Shown: piece by piece, positions 51,417 through 60,524 of the stretch
Numbering within the stretch: the stretch's first letter is position 1
How the letters are laid out: the number at the start of each line of letters is the position of its first letter
Origin: Ornithobacterium rhinotracheale
Lineage (GTDB): Bacteria > Bacteroidota > Bacteroidia > Flavobacteriales > Weeksellaceae
DNA length: 64,000 nucleotides
Reading direction: 5' to 3'
NCBI RefSeq assembly: GCF_022832975.1
Contig: NZ_CP094846.1
Span: 1,811,501-1,875,500, forward strand
Translations under genes and position numbers: made by a program
The notes under the pieces: model-generated
What the model was told of the DNA's origin: nothing
The model's input: only the letters and a program-made list of their open reading frames with translations
Databases searched by the model: none

Positions 51417-53291
51417 TCAAACGTACTCGCTCAGTTCTAGCCAGCGCATTTCTTTTTCTTCAAGCTCATCGGTGATTTGTTGTAGCTCCTCGCCTATTTC
51501 TTTAATTTTCTCGTAATCAGTTTCGCCTAAAAGCTGATTGCTCAATTCTTCTTTTTTGGATTCTAATGCAGGCAAATCTTTTTCTAATTGCTCAAATTCT
51601 CTTTTTTCTTTAAAACTTAATTTCTTTTTGGGCGTTTCCGTTTTTAACACAACAGGTTCAGGCTTTTTCTGCTTTTCCTGCTCGCGTTGTTGCTGTTCTT
51701 GTTCCTTGGCAAATTCTCGGTATTCGGTAAAGTTCCCAACGAAATCCGATACCACGCCATCTCCCTCAAAGACTAAAGTATGATCGATGATGCGATCCAT
51801 AAAATAACGATCGTGCGAAACGATGATTAAACACCCTTGAAACTGCTGCAAAAAATTCTCTAACACCGTGAGTGTCTGCAAATCCAAATCATTGGTAGGC
51901 TCATCAAAAATTAAGAAATTTGGATTTTGATACAGCACATACATCAAATGCAACCTTCTTTTTTCGCCGCCCGAGAGTTTTGAAATTGGCGAATATTGCG
52001 TTTGGTCATCAAACAAAAACAAACGCAAAAACTGAGATGCCGAAAGGCTTCGTCCATTGGCTAAAGGATAATTTTCTGCAATTTCTTTAATGAAATCAAT
52101 TACTCGCTCATCTTCTTTAAAGGCTAAACCTTTTTGCGAAAAATATCCAATTTTAATGGTTTCTCCCGTTTCTATTTCGCCAGAATCGTAGGGCTCCAAT
52201 CCTTGAATAATGTTTAAAAATGTGGATTTTCCCACACCATTGCCACCAATGATTCCCACCTTTTCGCCTCGCTGAAAGTTGTACGAAAAATCCTTTAAAA
52301 TCACTTTTTTGCCAAAGGATTTATTCAAATTTTTAAAACTCAAAATCTTTTTGCCCAAGCGTTTCATCTCAAAATCAAGAGATAAATTATCTTTTTTTAC
52401 ATTTTGCTTGGCTACTTTTTCGGTTTCGTAGAAGGCTTCAATTCTGCTTTTTGATTTTCCTGTTCGTGCTTTGGGCTGGCGGCGCATCCATTCTAATTCC
52501 TTGAGATACAAATTATTAGCTTTATCTATATTAGCCAAAAGATTTTCCTCTCGCGAGGCTTTATTTTCTAAATATTTGGCATACGAACCTTGATGAAAAT
52601 ACAATTTCTGGTCTTCTAATTCCCAAATGATGTCGCAAATATTATCTAAAAAATAGCGATCGTGTGTTACTAAAAGCAGCGTGATTTTCGCCATCGAAAG
52701 ATACTGCTCCAGCCACTCCACCATGTCTACATCTAGGTGGTTGGTCGGCTCGTCCATGATGAGCAAAGTATGCTTGTGCTCGGCTCGGATTTCAAGTAAA
52801 AGTTTAGCCAACGCCACACGCTTCACTTCTCCTCCCGAGAGTTTTCCCATTTTTTTCTCAAGGTCGGTAATCTTTAATTGCCCCAAAATTTGCTGCATTT
52901 CGGTTTCGAGCTCCCAAGCTTTGTGATGTTCCATTTCGGCAATGGCTTGGCTTAGCTTTTCGGTATCGCCAGAATGCATGATTTTTTGGTAATTCTTTAA
53001 CGCGATAATGGGCGGAATTTCCAGCTGCATCATAAAATCTTCTATCGAAAGCTCGGGATTGAATTTAATTTCTTGATCAAAAAACACAGTCTGAATGTCT
53101 TTGTTTATAGAAATCGTTCCTTCATCGCAAGGATCAATGCCCATGATGATTTTTAATAATGTGGATTTCCCCGAACCATTTTTGGCTACCAAGGCAATTT
53201 TATCGCCCTCGTTAATGTAAAACGAAATGTCTTGAAATAAGATTTTTAATCCGTAAGATTTAGTAAGATTTTCAGCAGTGATGTAATTCAT
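51417..53291 (-). CDS. ABC-F ATPase (Uup-like)
   Basis: 624 residues with two ABC domains. First: KNGSGKSTLLKIIMG (Walker A about 38-52), KLSGGEVKRVALAKLLLEI (about 150), LLIMDEPTNHLDVDMV. Second: GGNGVGKSTFLNIIQG (about 349-364), KLSGGEKRRLHLMYVLYQ, FLIFDEPTNDLDLQ. A C-terminal coiled coil (about 535-620, KEKREFEQLEKDLPALESKKEEL) fits the Uup group, which acts on ribosomes or DNA. No membrane segments, so it is not a transporter. Confidence 0.88.
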   Translation of the reverse strand: MNYITAENLTKSYGLKILFQDISFYINEGDKIALVAKNGSGKSTLLKIIMGIDPCDEGTISINKDIQTVFFDQEIKFNPELSIEDFMMQLEIPPIIALKNYQKIMHSGDTEKLSQAIAEMEHHKAWELETEMQQILGQLKITDLEKKMGKLSGGEVKRVALAKLLLEIRAEHKHTLLIMDEPTNHLDVDMVEWLEQYLSMAKITLLLVTHDRYFLDNICDIIWELEDQKLYFHQGSYAKYLENKASREENLLANIDKANNLYLKELEWMRRQPKARTGKSKSRIEAFYETEKVAKQNVKKDNLSLDFEMKRLGKKILSFKNLNKSFGKKVILKDFSYNFQRGEKVGIIGGNGVGKSTFLNIIQGLEPYDSGEIETGETIKIGYFSQKGLAFKEDERVIDFIKEIAENYPLANGRSLSASQFLRLFLFDDQTQYSPISKLSGGEKRRLHLMYVLYQNPNFLIFDEPTNDLDLQTLTVLENFLQQFQGCLIIVSHDRYFMDRIIDHTLVFEGDGVVSDFVGNFTEYREFAKEQEQQQREQEKQKKPEPVVLKTETPKKKLSFKEKREFEQLEKDLPALESKKEELSNQLLGETDYEKIKEIGEELQQITDELEEKEMRWLELSEYV

Positions 53292-53357
53292 ATTGTTTTT
53301 GAATCGATAGTTTACAAAGATATAAAATTGTTGTGGCTAAATTTTAATCTTAAATAA

Positions 53358-53388
53358 AAAAGCAAAGCGATTGCCTCACTTTGCTTTT
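53358..53388. terminator. Terminator between fabH and the ABC-F gene region
   Basis: AAAAGCAAAG (53358-53367) with CTTTGCTTTT (53379-53388). Lies downstream (minus strand) of fabH, whose stop is at 53448; the gap 53292-53447 holds nothing else. Confidence 0.65.
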
Positions 53389-53447
53389 CATAAAAATGCT
53401 ATTTTTAGATGATTTTTAAAACCAAAAAATGCTTAAAAATCGATTTT

Positions 53448-54458
53448 TTAGAAATTCATAAGAACGCTACCCCAAGTGAATCCACTTCCAAACGCCGTCA
53501 TACACACCAAATCCCCTGGCTTGATGTGCCCTTGTTCTTTGGCTTCCGAAAGTGCAATTGGAATAGATGCCGCGGTGGTGTTTCCGTATTTTTGAATATT
53601 ATTGAATACCTTTTCGCTTGGTAAGCCCATTTGTTTTTGCAGGAATTGGCTAATTCTCAAATTCGCTTGGTGCGGAATGAATAAGTCTAATTTTTCCAAC
53701 GGAATTTGCGCTTCGGCAAACGCCTCTTTAATGGATTCTCCAAAACGAGTAATTGCGTGCTTAAACACAAAGTTTCCGTTCATGTATGGATACAAAATGT
53801 GAGCATCGACATTATGGTCTTCTTCGAGCAATAAATCTGCCCAGCCAAACTTAGTTCCAGGGAAACCCATCATTAATTCCTCGGCGTGCTTACCTTCAGA
53901 ATGTAAATTGGTAGAAAGGATTCCACGATTTTCGTCTTCGCTTGGGCTTACAACTACGGCTCCTGCACCATCTCCGAAGATTACAGATACATTTCTACCG
54001 CGTGTAGTCATGTCTAAACCAAATGATTGAACCTCAGCCCCTACGACCAAAATGTTTTTATATTTTCCTGCTTTGATGAATGCCTCTGCAGTAGAAAGTG
54101 CATAAACAAAGCCAGAACATTGATTTCTCACATCAAGTGCTCCTACATTTCCTATGCCTAATTTATCTTGCAAAATCACACCACACCCAGGGAAATAATA
54201 GTCTGGACTTAAAGTTGCAAATATGATAAAATCAATATCTTCTTTTTGGATTTTGGCATCTTCAATCGCTCTAATCGCGGCTTCGTAGCCTAAATCTGCC
54301 GTGGTTTGTTTCCCTCCTTTACCTACATGGTGGCGCTGCTCAATGCCAGTACGCTCAACGATCCACTCGTTGCTGGTATCCATTAACTTTTCTAAATCTG
54401 AGTTGGTAACTACTCGTTCGGGAACATAGTGCCCCACTCCTTTTATAAATGCTTTCAT
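53448..54458 (-). CDS. fabH: Beta-ketoacyl-ACP synthase III
   Basis: 336 residues. Starts fatty-acid synthesis by joining acetyl-CoA and malonyl-ACP. Cys-containing DVRNQCSGFVYAL (about 109-121) is the nucleophile. DLFIPHQANLRI (about 260-271) holds the His and QKYGNTTAASIPIAL the Asn of the triad. GSGFTWGSVL at the end. Bacteroidota often have several KAS III copies; this is one of them. Confidence 0.92.
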   Translation of the reverse strand: MKAFIKGVGHYVPERVVTNSDLEKLMDTSNEWIVERTGIEQRHHVGKGGKQTTADLGYEAAIRAIEDAKIQKEDIDFIIFATLSPDYYFPGCGVILQDKLGIGNVGALDVRNQCSGFVYALSTAEAFIKAGKYKNILVVGAEVQSFGLDMTTRGRNVSVIFGDGAGAVVVSPSEDENRGILSTNLHSEGKHAEELMMGFPGTKFGWADLLLEEDHNVDAHILYPYMNGNFVFKHAITRFGESIKEAFAEAQIPLEKLDLFIPHQANLRISQFLQKQMGLPSEKVFNNIQKYGNTTAASIPIALSEAKEQGHIKPGDLVCMTAFGSGFTWGSVLMNF

Positions 54459-54506
54459 TGTTGTACTTAAAGAAAAAATTTAATTTTTAAATGTTTTTTC
54501 TGATTT

Positions 54507-55100
54507 TCAACCCTTGGACTGAAAATATTTAGTTGAGCAAAAATATAAAAAAACTTTGTAAACTGCATAACCGATTACCCCTCCAAAGAAAGCTCCTACC
54601 AAAATATCTAATGGATAATGCACTCCTATATAAATTCGGCTATAAGAAACAAATACTGCCCAAATGATTAAAAATATGCTAAGTGCTTTAAATTTCTTTT
54701 TAAATATGGCTCCTAAATAAGTAGCCACCACAAAGGTATTGGCTGCATGCGCCGAGAAAAATCCATATCTACCTCCACACGAAGGCTTTACATGCCTTAT
54801 ATAATGAGTAACTAATGGCTCAAAACATGGCCTCAATCGCATAAAAATCACATTTTTAAATAAATTTGATAATTGATCTGCCATGGTGATGCCTAAGCCT
54901 AATAAAATCAAAACCAAAATAAGTTTTTTAGTATCAAAGATTTTATAAATCAAAACTAACAGAATGAGATATAGCGGAATGAAAGTATATTTATCAGTAA
55001 TGAAAAGCCAAAATTCATCCCAAGTGGGGCTACCTAAATTATTGAGATAAATTAAAAGTTGCTGATCCTGTGTTACAATCTCGTGAATTAATTCCTGCAT
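54507..55100 (-). CDS. PAP2-family membrane phosphatase
   Basis: 197 residues, six membrane segments. The three acid-phosphatase motifs are KNVIFMRLRP (about 78-87), FFSAHAANTF (about 113-122) and SYSRIYIGVHYPLDILVGA (about 151-169). Could act on undecaprenyl pyrophosphate or other lipid phosphates. Its ATG immediately follows the TAG stop of tatA. Confidence 0.85.
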   Translation of the reverse strand: MQELIHEIVTQDQQLLIYLNNLGSPTWDEFWLFITDKYTFIPLYLILLVLIYKIFDTKKLILVLILLGLGITMADQLSNLFKNVIFMRLRPCFEPLVTHYIRHVKPSCGGRYGFFSAHAANTFVVATYLGAIFKKKFKALSIFLIIWAVFVSYSRIYIGVHYPLDILVGAFFGGVIGYAVYKVFLYFCSTKYFQSKG

Positions 55101-55394
55101 CTATCCTTCTCTTTTCACTGGCCCTACGGCATCATCTATCTCTTTTTTTGCTTCATCGATTTCGTGCTGAATTTCCTTGACAGATTCCTTTATCTCGCTT
55201 GAGGGGTCCATTTTCTCTGCCGATGACATCACTTCTCGTTTAATCTCGTCGGTAGCCTCACGCATCGCTCGCACGCCTTCGCCAAGTCCGCGCGCAATCT
55301 CAGGAATTTTGCTTGGTCCAAAGATTAAAACCGCTACGAAGATGATAAATACAATCTCCTGAAATCCGATAAAAGCAATAATGATTGAAAACAT
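55101..55394 (-). CDS. tatA: Sec-independent translocase TatA/E subunit
   Basis: 97 residues. N-terminal membrane helix (EIVFIIFVAVLIFGPSKIPEIAR) with the FGP hinge, then an amphipathic helix (GLGEGVRAMREATDEIK) and a charged tail. Forms the pore for folded proteins. Ends in TAG, one of the few genuine TAG stops in the host part. Confidence 0.9.
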   Translation of the reverse strand: MFSIIIAFIGFQEIVFIIFVAVLIFGPSKIPEIARGLGEGVRAMREATDEIKREVMSSAEKMDPSSEIKESVKEIQHEIDEAKKEIDDAVGPVKREG

Positions 55395-55432
55395 AATCGC
55401 AAATTTAAAACTATTTCTATGGATTACACAAA

Positions 55433-55460
55433 AAAAGCCACTCTATCTTGAGCGGCTTTT
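55433..55460. terminator. Terminator after the phosphohexomutase gene
   Basis: AAAAGCCACTC (55433-55443) with GAGCGGCTTTT (55450-55460), one mismatch, flanked by A and T runs; fits the minus-strand glmM-like gene ending at 55487. Confidence 0.7.
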
Positions 55461-55486
55461 CCATTTTTTTGAGTAAAGTTTCTAAT

Positions 55487-56869
55487 TTAAATCAAACCTT
55501 TTACTACTTCTATCATCTTTTGCGCCAATTGGTCGGCTTTTTCTTGCGTAGTACTCTCGGTATAGATTCTGATGATTGGCTCTGTGTTTGACTTTCTTAA
55601 ATGCACCCACTCATCTGCAAAATCAATTTTCACACCATCGATGGTGTTTACCTCTTCGTTTTCGTAGTGTTTTTCTACTTTTTTAAGTAAATCATCTACA
55701 TTGATTTCTGGCGTAAGCTGAATTTTATTTTTACTCATAAAATAAGCAGGATATTCTGCACGCAATTCGCTCACCGTTTTTCCTTTTTTAGCCAAATGAG
55801 TTAAGAATAGGGCAACGCCCACCAAGGCATCTCTACCATAGTGCAAATCTGGGAAAATCACGCCACCGTTTCCTTCACCACCGATTTTCGCCCCTTTTTC
55901 TTTCATTAATTCTACTACATTCACCTCTCCTACAGCCGAAGGGAAATATTCTTGACCGTGTTTTTTAGCCACATCTCTCAACGCTCTTGAAGATGAAAGG
56001 TTTGAGACCGCTACAGATTTTTCGTTTTCCAAAACATAATCCGCTACCGAAACCAAAGTGTATTCCTCACCGAACATTTCACCTTTTTCAGTAATTAAGG
56101 CTAAACGGTCTACATCTGGATCTACAACGATTCCTAAATCTGCGTTTTTCTCTTTCACAAGTGCCATAACATCTGTCAAATGTTCTTTTAACGGCTCTGG
56201 ATTGTGTGGAAAATGTCCGTTTGGCTCACAGTATAATTTAGTGTATTGCACTCCAAGAGCATCTAGCAATTGCGGAATTGCCAAACCTCCAGTTGAGTTC
56301 ACAGCATCTATCACCACATTGAAATCTGCATTTTTGATGGCATCTACATCTACTAATTTATGTTTTAAAATCTTATCTATATGGATTTTAATCGCATCTT
56401 CGTTTACAGAATATTGCCCAAGCTCATCTACCTCAACATAATCAAATTTTTCCTCTTCGGCGATTTGCAGGATTTGCTCTCCGTCTTTACCCGAAACGAA
56501 TTCTCCTTTTTCGTTTAAAAGCTTGAGGGCATTCCATTGTTTGGGGTTGTGGCTCGCGGTAAGGATAATTCCACCATCAGCTTTAAGCTCTGGCACCATA
56601 ATCTCGATGGTAGGCGTAGTACTAAGTCCGCAATCGATGACATCGATTCCCACGCCTTGCAAACTCGCAGTAACTAATTTATTGACCATTTCGCCAGAAA
56701 TTCTAGCATCACGACCTATGACTACTGTAGTTTTTGCATTTCCTTTTTTGTTTTTGAGCCAAGTACCGTATGCCGAAGCGAATTTTACTGCATCTAGTGG
56801 CGTAAGATTCTCACCTACAGCACCTCCGATGGTACCTCTGATTCCTGAAATAGATTTAATTAAAGCCAT
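55487..56869 (-). CDS. glmM: Phosphoglucosamine mutase-like enzyme
   Basis: 460 residues. Converts glucosamine-6-P to glucosamine-1-P on the way to peptidoglycan. SISGIRGTIGGAVGENLTP at the start, catalytic Ser in ILTASHNPKQWNALK (about 98-112), metal-binding DPDVDRL (about 248-254) and EGNGGVIFPDLHYGRDALVG (about 334-353). The C-terminal phosphate site is VHLRKSNTEPIIRIYTE. Phosphomannomutase or phosphoglucomutase activity cannot be excluded. Confidence 0.85.
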   Translation of the reverse strand: MALIKSISGIRGTIGGAVGENLTPLDAVKFASAYGTWLKNKKGNAKTTVVIGRDARISGEMVNKLVTASLQGVGIDVIDCGLSTTPTIEIMVPELKADGGIILTASHNPKQWNALKLLNEKGEFVSGKDGEQILQIAEEEKFDYVEVDELGQYSVNEDAIKIHIDKILKHKLVDVDAIKNADFNVVIDAVNSTGGLAIPQLLDALGVQYTKLYCEPNGHFPHNPEPLKEHLTDVMALVKEKNADLGIVVDPDVDRLALITEKGEMFGEEYTLVSVADYVLENEKSVAVSNLSSSRALRDVAKKHGQEYFPSAVGEVNVVELMKEKGAKIGGEGNGGVIFPDLHYGRDALVGVALFLTHLAKKGKTVSELRAEYPAYFMSKNKIQLTPEINVDDLLKKVEKHYENEEVNTIDGVKIDFADEWVHLRKSNTEPIIRIYTESTTQEKADQLAQKMIEVVKGLI

Positions 56870-57018
56870 AATACTTGTTGTTATTTATACATTTTAAGGC
56901 ATAAAGTTAGTCATTTTCCACGAAACAATCTTTAATTTTTTATAGATTTTCTTATTAAAATGTTTTTTGGCACTTTCCTTGCAATAATTAACACATCAAC
57001 TTTTAAATTTTAAAAATT

Positions 57019-57276
57019 ATGGGATTTATTTCATGGATTATTTTTGGATTAATCGCAGGAGCAATTGCTAAAGCTATTCACCCTGGCAAAGACCCAGGAG
57101 GCTGGATTGTAACCATAATCATTGGTATTATCGGTTCTTCTGTGGGAGGATGGTTAGGTTCTGTTTTGTTCGGAATCGACAATCCTGGTGATTTTAGCAT
57201 TAAAAGTTTCGCAATTGCGATTGTAGGTGCTTTAATCTGTTTATTCATTTACAGAAAAGTCACTTCTAAATCTTAA
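57019..57276 (+). CDS. GlsB/YeaQ/YmgE membrane protein
   Basis: 85 residues, three membrane segments. WIIFGLIAGAIAKAIHPGKDPGGWIVTIIIGIIGSSVGGW-type Gly-rich pattern (2-43) is the family signature, followed by FAIAIVGALICLFIYRKV. Often stress-induced; function poorly known. Ended by the terminator at 57303. Confidence 0.88.
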   Translation: MGFISWIIFGLIAGAIAKAIHPGKDPGGWIVTIIIGIIGSSVGGWLGSVLFGIDNPGDFSIKSFAIAIVGALICLFIYRKVTSKS

Positions 57277-57302
57277 TTCACTCCTAGAACGAATTAAAAA
57301 TC

Positions 57303-57329
57303 AAGGCTTCTAAATATTTTAGAAGCCTT
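57303..57329. terminator. Bidirectional terminator
   Basis: AAGGCTTCT (57303-57311) with AGAAGCCTT (57321-57329), then TTTTTT. Between the convergent GlsB-like and prmC genes. Confidence 0.8.
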
Positions 57330-57339
57330 TTTTATTATT

Positions 57340-58194
57340 TTATTTTTTAGCCTTAATCATTCTCCAATTGCCAGAAATATCCTTTTTAGCTTTTACTTTT
57401 TGAAATTTTTTCTCAAAAATGGCTTGAGTTTTTGCTTTAAAATCTTGATGGATTTCTACAAATATCCTAGCATCTGGGTTAGCATTTTCCAAGGCATAAT
57501 CACTTATTGCTTTATAGAACATCAAAGGTTTTTCGTCGGGAACGAAAAGCGCTTGATTCGGTTCAAACTTCACCACTCTTACATCCATTTCTTCTTTTTC
57601 TTTTTCTGGAATATAGGGTGGATTACTCACTATCAAATCCCATTTTGGCAATTCTTTATCGGCTGAAAGTTTAAAAACATCTCTCACCAAAAAATTCACA
57701 TTAACTAAATTGATATTAGCATTTTTTTGAGCCACTTCTATCGCCTCTTTGCTTATATCGACACCATACACATTGGCGTTGGGCAAATATTTTTTAAGCG
57801 AAATGGCAATTGCACCGCTCCCTGTCCCGATATCCAAAATATTTCCTGAAAAATCCTCAGGATATTTTTCAAGAATCCATTCCACTAATTCTTCTGTCTC
57901 TGGTCTCGGAATCAACACACTTTTGTTTACAAAAAAAGGAATTTTCATAAATTGGGTTTTCCCTATCACATACTGGTAAGGCTCTCCCTGTTTTAACCTC
58001 GCCAGAGAGATATCAAAAAGCATTTGGCTATGCACCAACTCTGGCCAGCTCTCATCTAGCCCTGCGCGAATGATACTTTTATTTTTCTTTAAATATAGTT
58101 CGGCAAGCTCATAAAAAATCACATCAATCTCTTGAGGAGTGTATAAATCTTTTAATGCTTGCTCATATCTTTCTTTAAAACTACGAATTGTCAT
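57340..58194 (-). CDS. prmC: Release factor glutamine methyltransferase
   Basis: 284 residues. Methylates the GGQ Gln of release factors. Features: VLIPRPETEELVEWIL (about 92-107), NILDIGTGSGAIAISL (about 117-132, SAM loop) and WDLIVSNPPYIPEKE (about 184-198, NPPY). Divergent from no neighbour; the next gene on the same strand ends 15 bases away. Confidence 0.92.
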   Translation of the reverse strand: MTIRSFKERYEQALKDLYTPQEIDVIFYELAELYLKKNKSIIRAGLDESWPELVHSQMLFDISLARLKQGEPYQYVIGKTQFMKIPFFVNKSVLIPRPETEELVEWILEKYPEDFSGNILDIGTGSGAIAISLKKYLPNANVYGVDISKEAIEVAQKNANINLVNVNFLVRDVFKLSADKELPKWDLIVSNPPYIPEKEKEEMDVRVVKFEPNQALFVPDEKPLMFYKAISDYALENANPDARIFVEIHQDFKAKTQAIFEKKFQKVKAKKDISGNWRMIKAKK

Positions 58195-58208
58195 TTATAA
58201 ATGATTTT

Positions 58209-59177
58209 TTATTTATTAAATCTCTCAATAATTTGCAAAGCTAGTGCCAAAGCCTTTGTTCCGTCTTCTAATGTTACAGGAATCGGCTCGTTGTATATAA
58301 TGGCTTTTGCAAAACTTTCTAATTCGTCCAAAATTGCATTATTGGCGGTAATTACTGGGTATTCAAACCAAATTTTCTTTTGTTGTTTTTCGGCATTTTC
58401 AAGCACCATTGCAAATTCATCAGCATCGTTTCCAGACAAATCTTCCATACGAATGATTTCTGATTTCTTCTCTAAAAAATCCACCGAAATGTAGGCATCT
58501 TTCTGGAAAATTCGCATTTTTCGCATATTTTTCATCGAAATTCGGCTAGTGGTAATATTGGCAACACAGCCGTTTTCAAAAGCTAAACGAACATTGGCAA
58601 TATCTGGCGTTTCGCTAATGACAGAAACACCGCTGCTGTGAATTTCCTTTACCTCCGATTTCACTATAGAAAGAATTACATCTAAATCGTGAATCATTAA
58701 ATCTAGCACCACAGGCACATCCGTCCCTCTTGGATTGAACTCCGCCAAGCGATGCGCTTCTATAAATAAAGGTGTGCTCAAGCTACTTTGCACTGCTGTG
58801 AACGCAGGATTGAATCGCTCCACATGCCCTACTTGCCCTTTCACATTCTGTTTTTTAGCCAATTCTATGATTTCTCTCGCTTCTTCTTCGGTCTTAGCGA
58901 TGGGCTTTTCCAAGAAGACATGTTTTCCTTTGCTTATGGCTTTTTTTGCCACTTCGTAATGCGACAAGGTAGGCGTCACAATATCTAAAACCTCCACAGC
59001 ATCGAGCAATTCATCTAAATCCGAAAAGTATTTATACCCAAATTTAGAGGCAACTTCTTCGCCATTATTTTCATCGGTATCATAAAAGCCCACAAGCTCA
59101 TAAAGCGATGATTGTTGTAATAGTTTTAAATGTATTTTGCCTAAATGTCCAGCACCGGCAACACCTACTTTTAGCAT
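58209..59177 (-). CDS. Gfo/Idh/MocA oxidoreductase
   Basis: 322 residues. NAD(P)-binding GVAGAGHLGKIHL (5-17) and EKPIAKTEEEAREI (about 94-107). C-terminal substrate domain from about 125 with MIHDLDVILSIV. Substrate unknown; sugar-like. Upstream of prmC on the same strand. Confidence 0.85.
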   Translation of the reverse strand: MLKVGVAGAGHLGKIHLKLLQQSSLYELVGFYDTDENNGEEVASKFGYKYFSDLDELLDAVEVLDIVTPTLSHYEVAKKAISKGKHVFLEKPIAKTEEEAREIIELAKKQNVKGQVGHVERFNPAFTAVQSSLSTPLFIEAHRLAEFNPRGTDVPVVLDLMIHDLDVILSIVKSEVKEIHSSGVSVISETPDIANVRLAFENGCVANITTSRISMKNMRKMRIFQKDAYISVDFLEKKSEIIRMEDLSGNDADEFAMVLENAEKQQKKIWFEYPVITANNAILDELESFAKAIIYNEPIPVTLEDGTKALALALQIIERFNK

Positions 59178-59278
59178 AATAATTTTTTATTTTAATTGAG
59201 TGGATAAAATTAAATATAATTCGGTATATTTTTTAATTTTTCGGTGATTTTTTTCATTTTTGCAAAAAAATAGGGAGA

Positions 59279-59929
59279 TTGGAAGAGACTTTTAAACACA
59301 AGGGACTGAGAAAAAAATTGATTGATTTACTGAGAGCCAAAGGGATAAATGATGAATCGGTGCTCGATGCGATGAATAAAATACCTAGACACTTGTTTAT
59401 AGATTCTGCTTTTGAGGCGCATGCTTACGAAGATAAGGCGTTTCCTATCGCTGCGGGACAAACGATTTCTCACCCTTTCACGGTGGCTTTTCAATCATCG
59501 TTACTACAAATTCAGACAGGCGACAAGATTTTGGAAGTAGGCACTGGGAGCGGATACCAAACTTCGGTTTTAGTAGCCATGGGAGCCGAAGTCTATACCA
59601 TTGAAAGACAGAAAACTTTGGTCGATTTTTCAAGAAATATTTTAAGCAAAATAGGTTTTAGTCCTAAATATCAAACCTTTGGAGACGGATATAGAGGCAT
59701 GCCTACTTTTGCTCCGTTTGATAAAATCATCGTAACAGCGGGAGCTCCTTTTTTACCTAAAAAATTACTTAGGCAATTAAAGATTGGAGGCTTAGCGGTG
59801 ATTCCTATCGGAGACAAACAGCAGAAAATGTACACTTTCTTGCGCGTGTCCGACAAGAAATTTGAACAAATGAGTTTTGGGGATTATCGATTTGTTCCTA
59901 TGTTAGAAAAAAAGGATATAGCCGATTAA
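59279..59929 (+). CDS. pcm: Protein-L-isoaspartate O-methyltransferase
   Basis: 216 residues from TTG at 59279, supported by AGGGAGA just upstream and no in-frame ATG before homology starts. Motifs: AFPIAAGQTISHPFTVAFQ (about 59-77), ILEVGTGSGYQTSVLVAMG (SAM site), GAPFLPKKLLRQLKIGGLAVIPIGD. Repairs isoaspartyl damage. Its last codons form one arm of its own terminator. Confidence 0.92.
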   Translation: MEETFKHKGLRKKLIDLLRAKGINDESVLDAMNKIPRHLFIDSAFEAHAYEDKAFPIAAGQTISHPFTVAFQSSLLQIQTGDKILEVGTGSGYQTSVLVAMGAEVYTIERQKTLVDFSRNILSKIGFSPKYQTFGDGYRGMPTFAPFDKIIVTAGAPFLPKKLLRQLKIGGLAVIPIGDKQQKMYTFLRVSDKKFEQMSFGDYRFVPMLEKKDIAD

Positions 59930-59942
59930 AGCTATATCCTTT
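59911..59942 (+). terminator. Terminator overlapping the pcm stop codon
   Basis: AAAGGATATAGC (59911-59922) pairs with GCTATATCCTTT (59931-59942), then CATTTTTTT. The pcm stop (59927) lies in the loop. A compact arrangement that also suits the convergent Sua5-type gene. Confidence 0.75.
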
Positions 59943-59953
59943 CATTTTTTTAA

Positions 59954-60514
59954 TTAAGCTCTGATGACTTTTACCTGCCCATCGATTCCTAGTTTTATGA
60001 TTGAAGAACTCGTGAATTTAGGCACAAAATCTTTGGCTTCGGGCAAAATGTAATCTACTTTTTCTAAAATTTCGGGATTGATTTGTGAAAAGGTTTCAGG
60101 TGCTACTTCACCCGAAATATTTACCGATGTTGAAATCAATGGCTCTCGCACCTTGCCTATGATTCTCTGCAAAACGGGGTCTTTGACCATACGAATTGCC
60201 ACACTCCCATCGGGGGCTAAAACATATTTTGGCAAAGATAAAATCTTGTTGTAAACAATGCTCACGGGCTTTTCACTCAAATCCATTAAATCCCAAGCCA
60301 GTTCTGGCACTTCTACCACTTGTTGCAATCTGGCAGGATTATCCACCAAAAGGATAAAACTTTTGTTTTTAGGTCTTTGTTTAATCTCAAAAATTTTATC
60401 AATTGCTGCTTGGTTCGAAACCAAACAGCTCAGCCCAAAAGTAGTATCGGTGTGGGTTAAAATCACGCCTCCTTCTTGCAAAATCTCGGCAACTTTAGCT
60501 ATATCTGTAGGCAT
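59954..60514 (-). CDS. Sua5/YciO/YrdC family protein (threonylcarbamoyl-AMP synthase)
   Basis: 186 residues. THTDTTFGLSCLVSNQAAID (about 20-39), KQRPKNKSFILLV (about 44-56) and VREPLISTSVNISG (about 133-146). Makes threonylcarbamoyl-AMP for t6A in tRNA. YciO paralogues look the same, so TsaC identity is not certain. Ten bases downstream of dapD. Confidence 0.87.
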   Translation of the reverse strand: MPTDIAKVAEILQEGGVILTHTDTTFGLSCLVSNQAAIDKIFEIKQRPKNKSFILLVDNPARLQQVVEVPELAWDLMDLSEKPVSIVYNKILSLPKYVLAPDGSVAIRMVKDPVLQRIIGKVREPLISTSVNISGEVAPETFSQINPEILEKVDYILPEAKDFVPKFTSSSIIKLGIDGQVKVIRA

Positions 60515-60524
60515 TTTTCTGAAT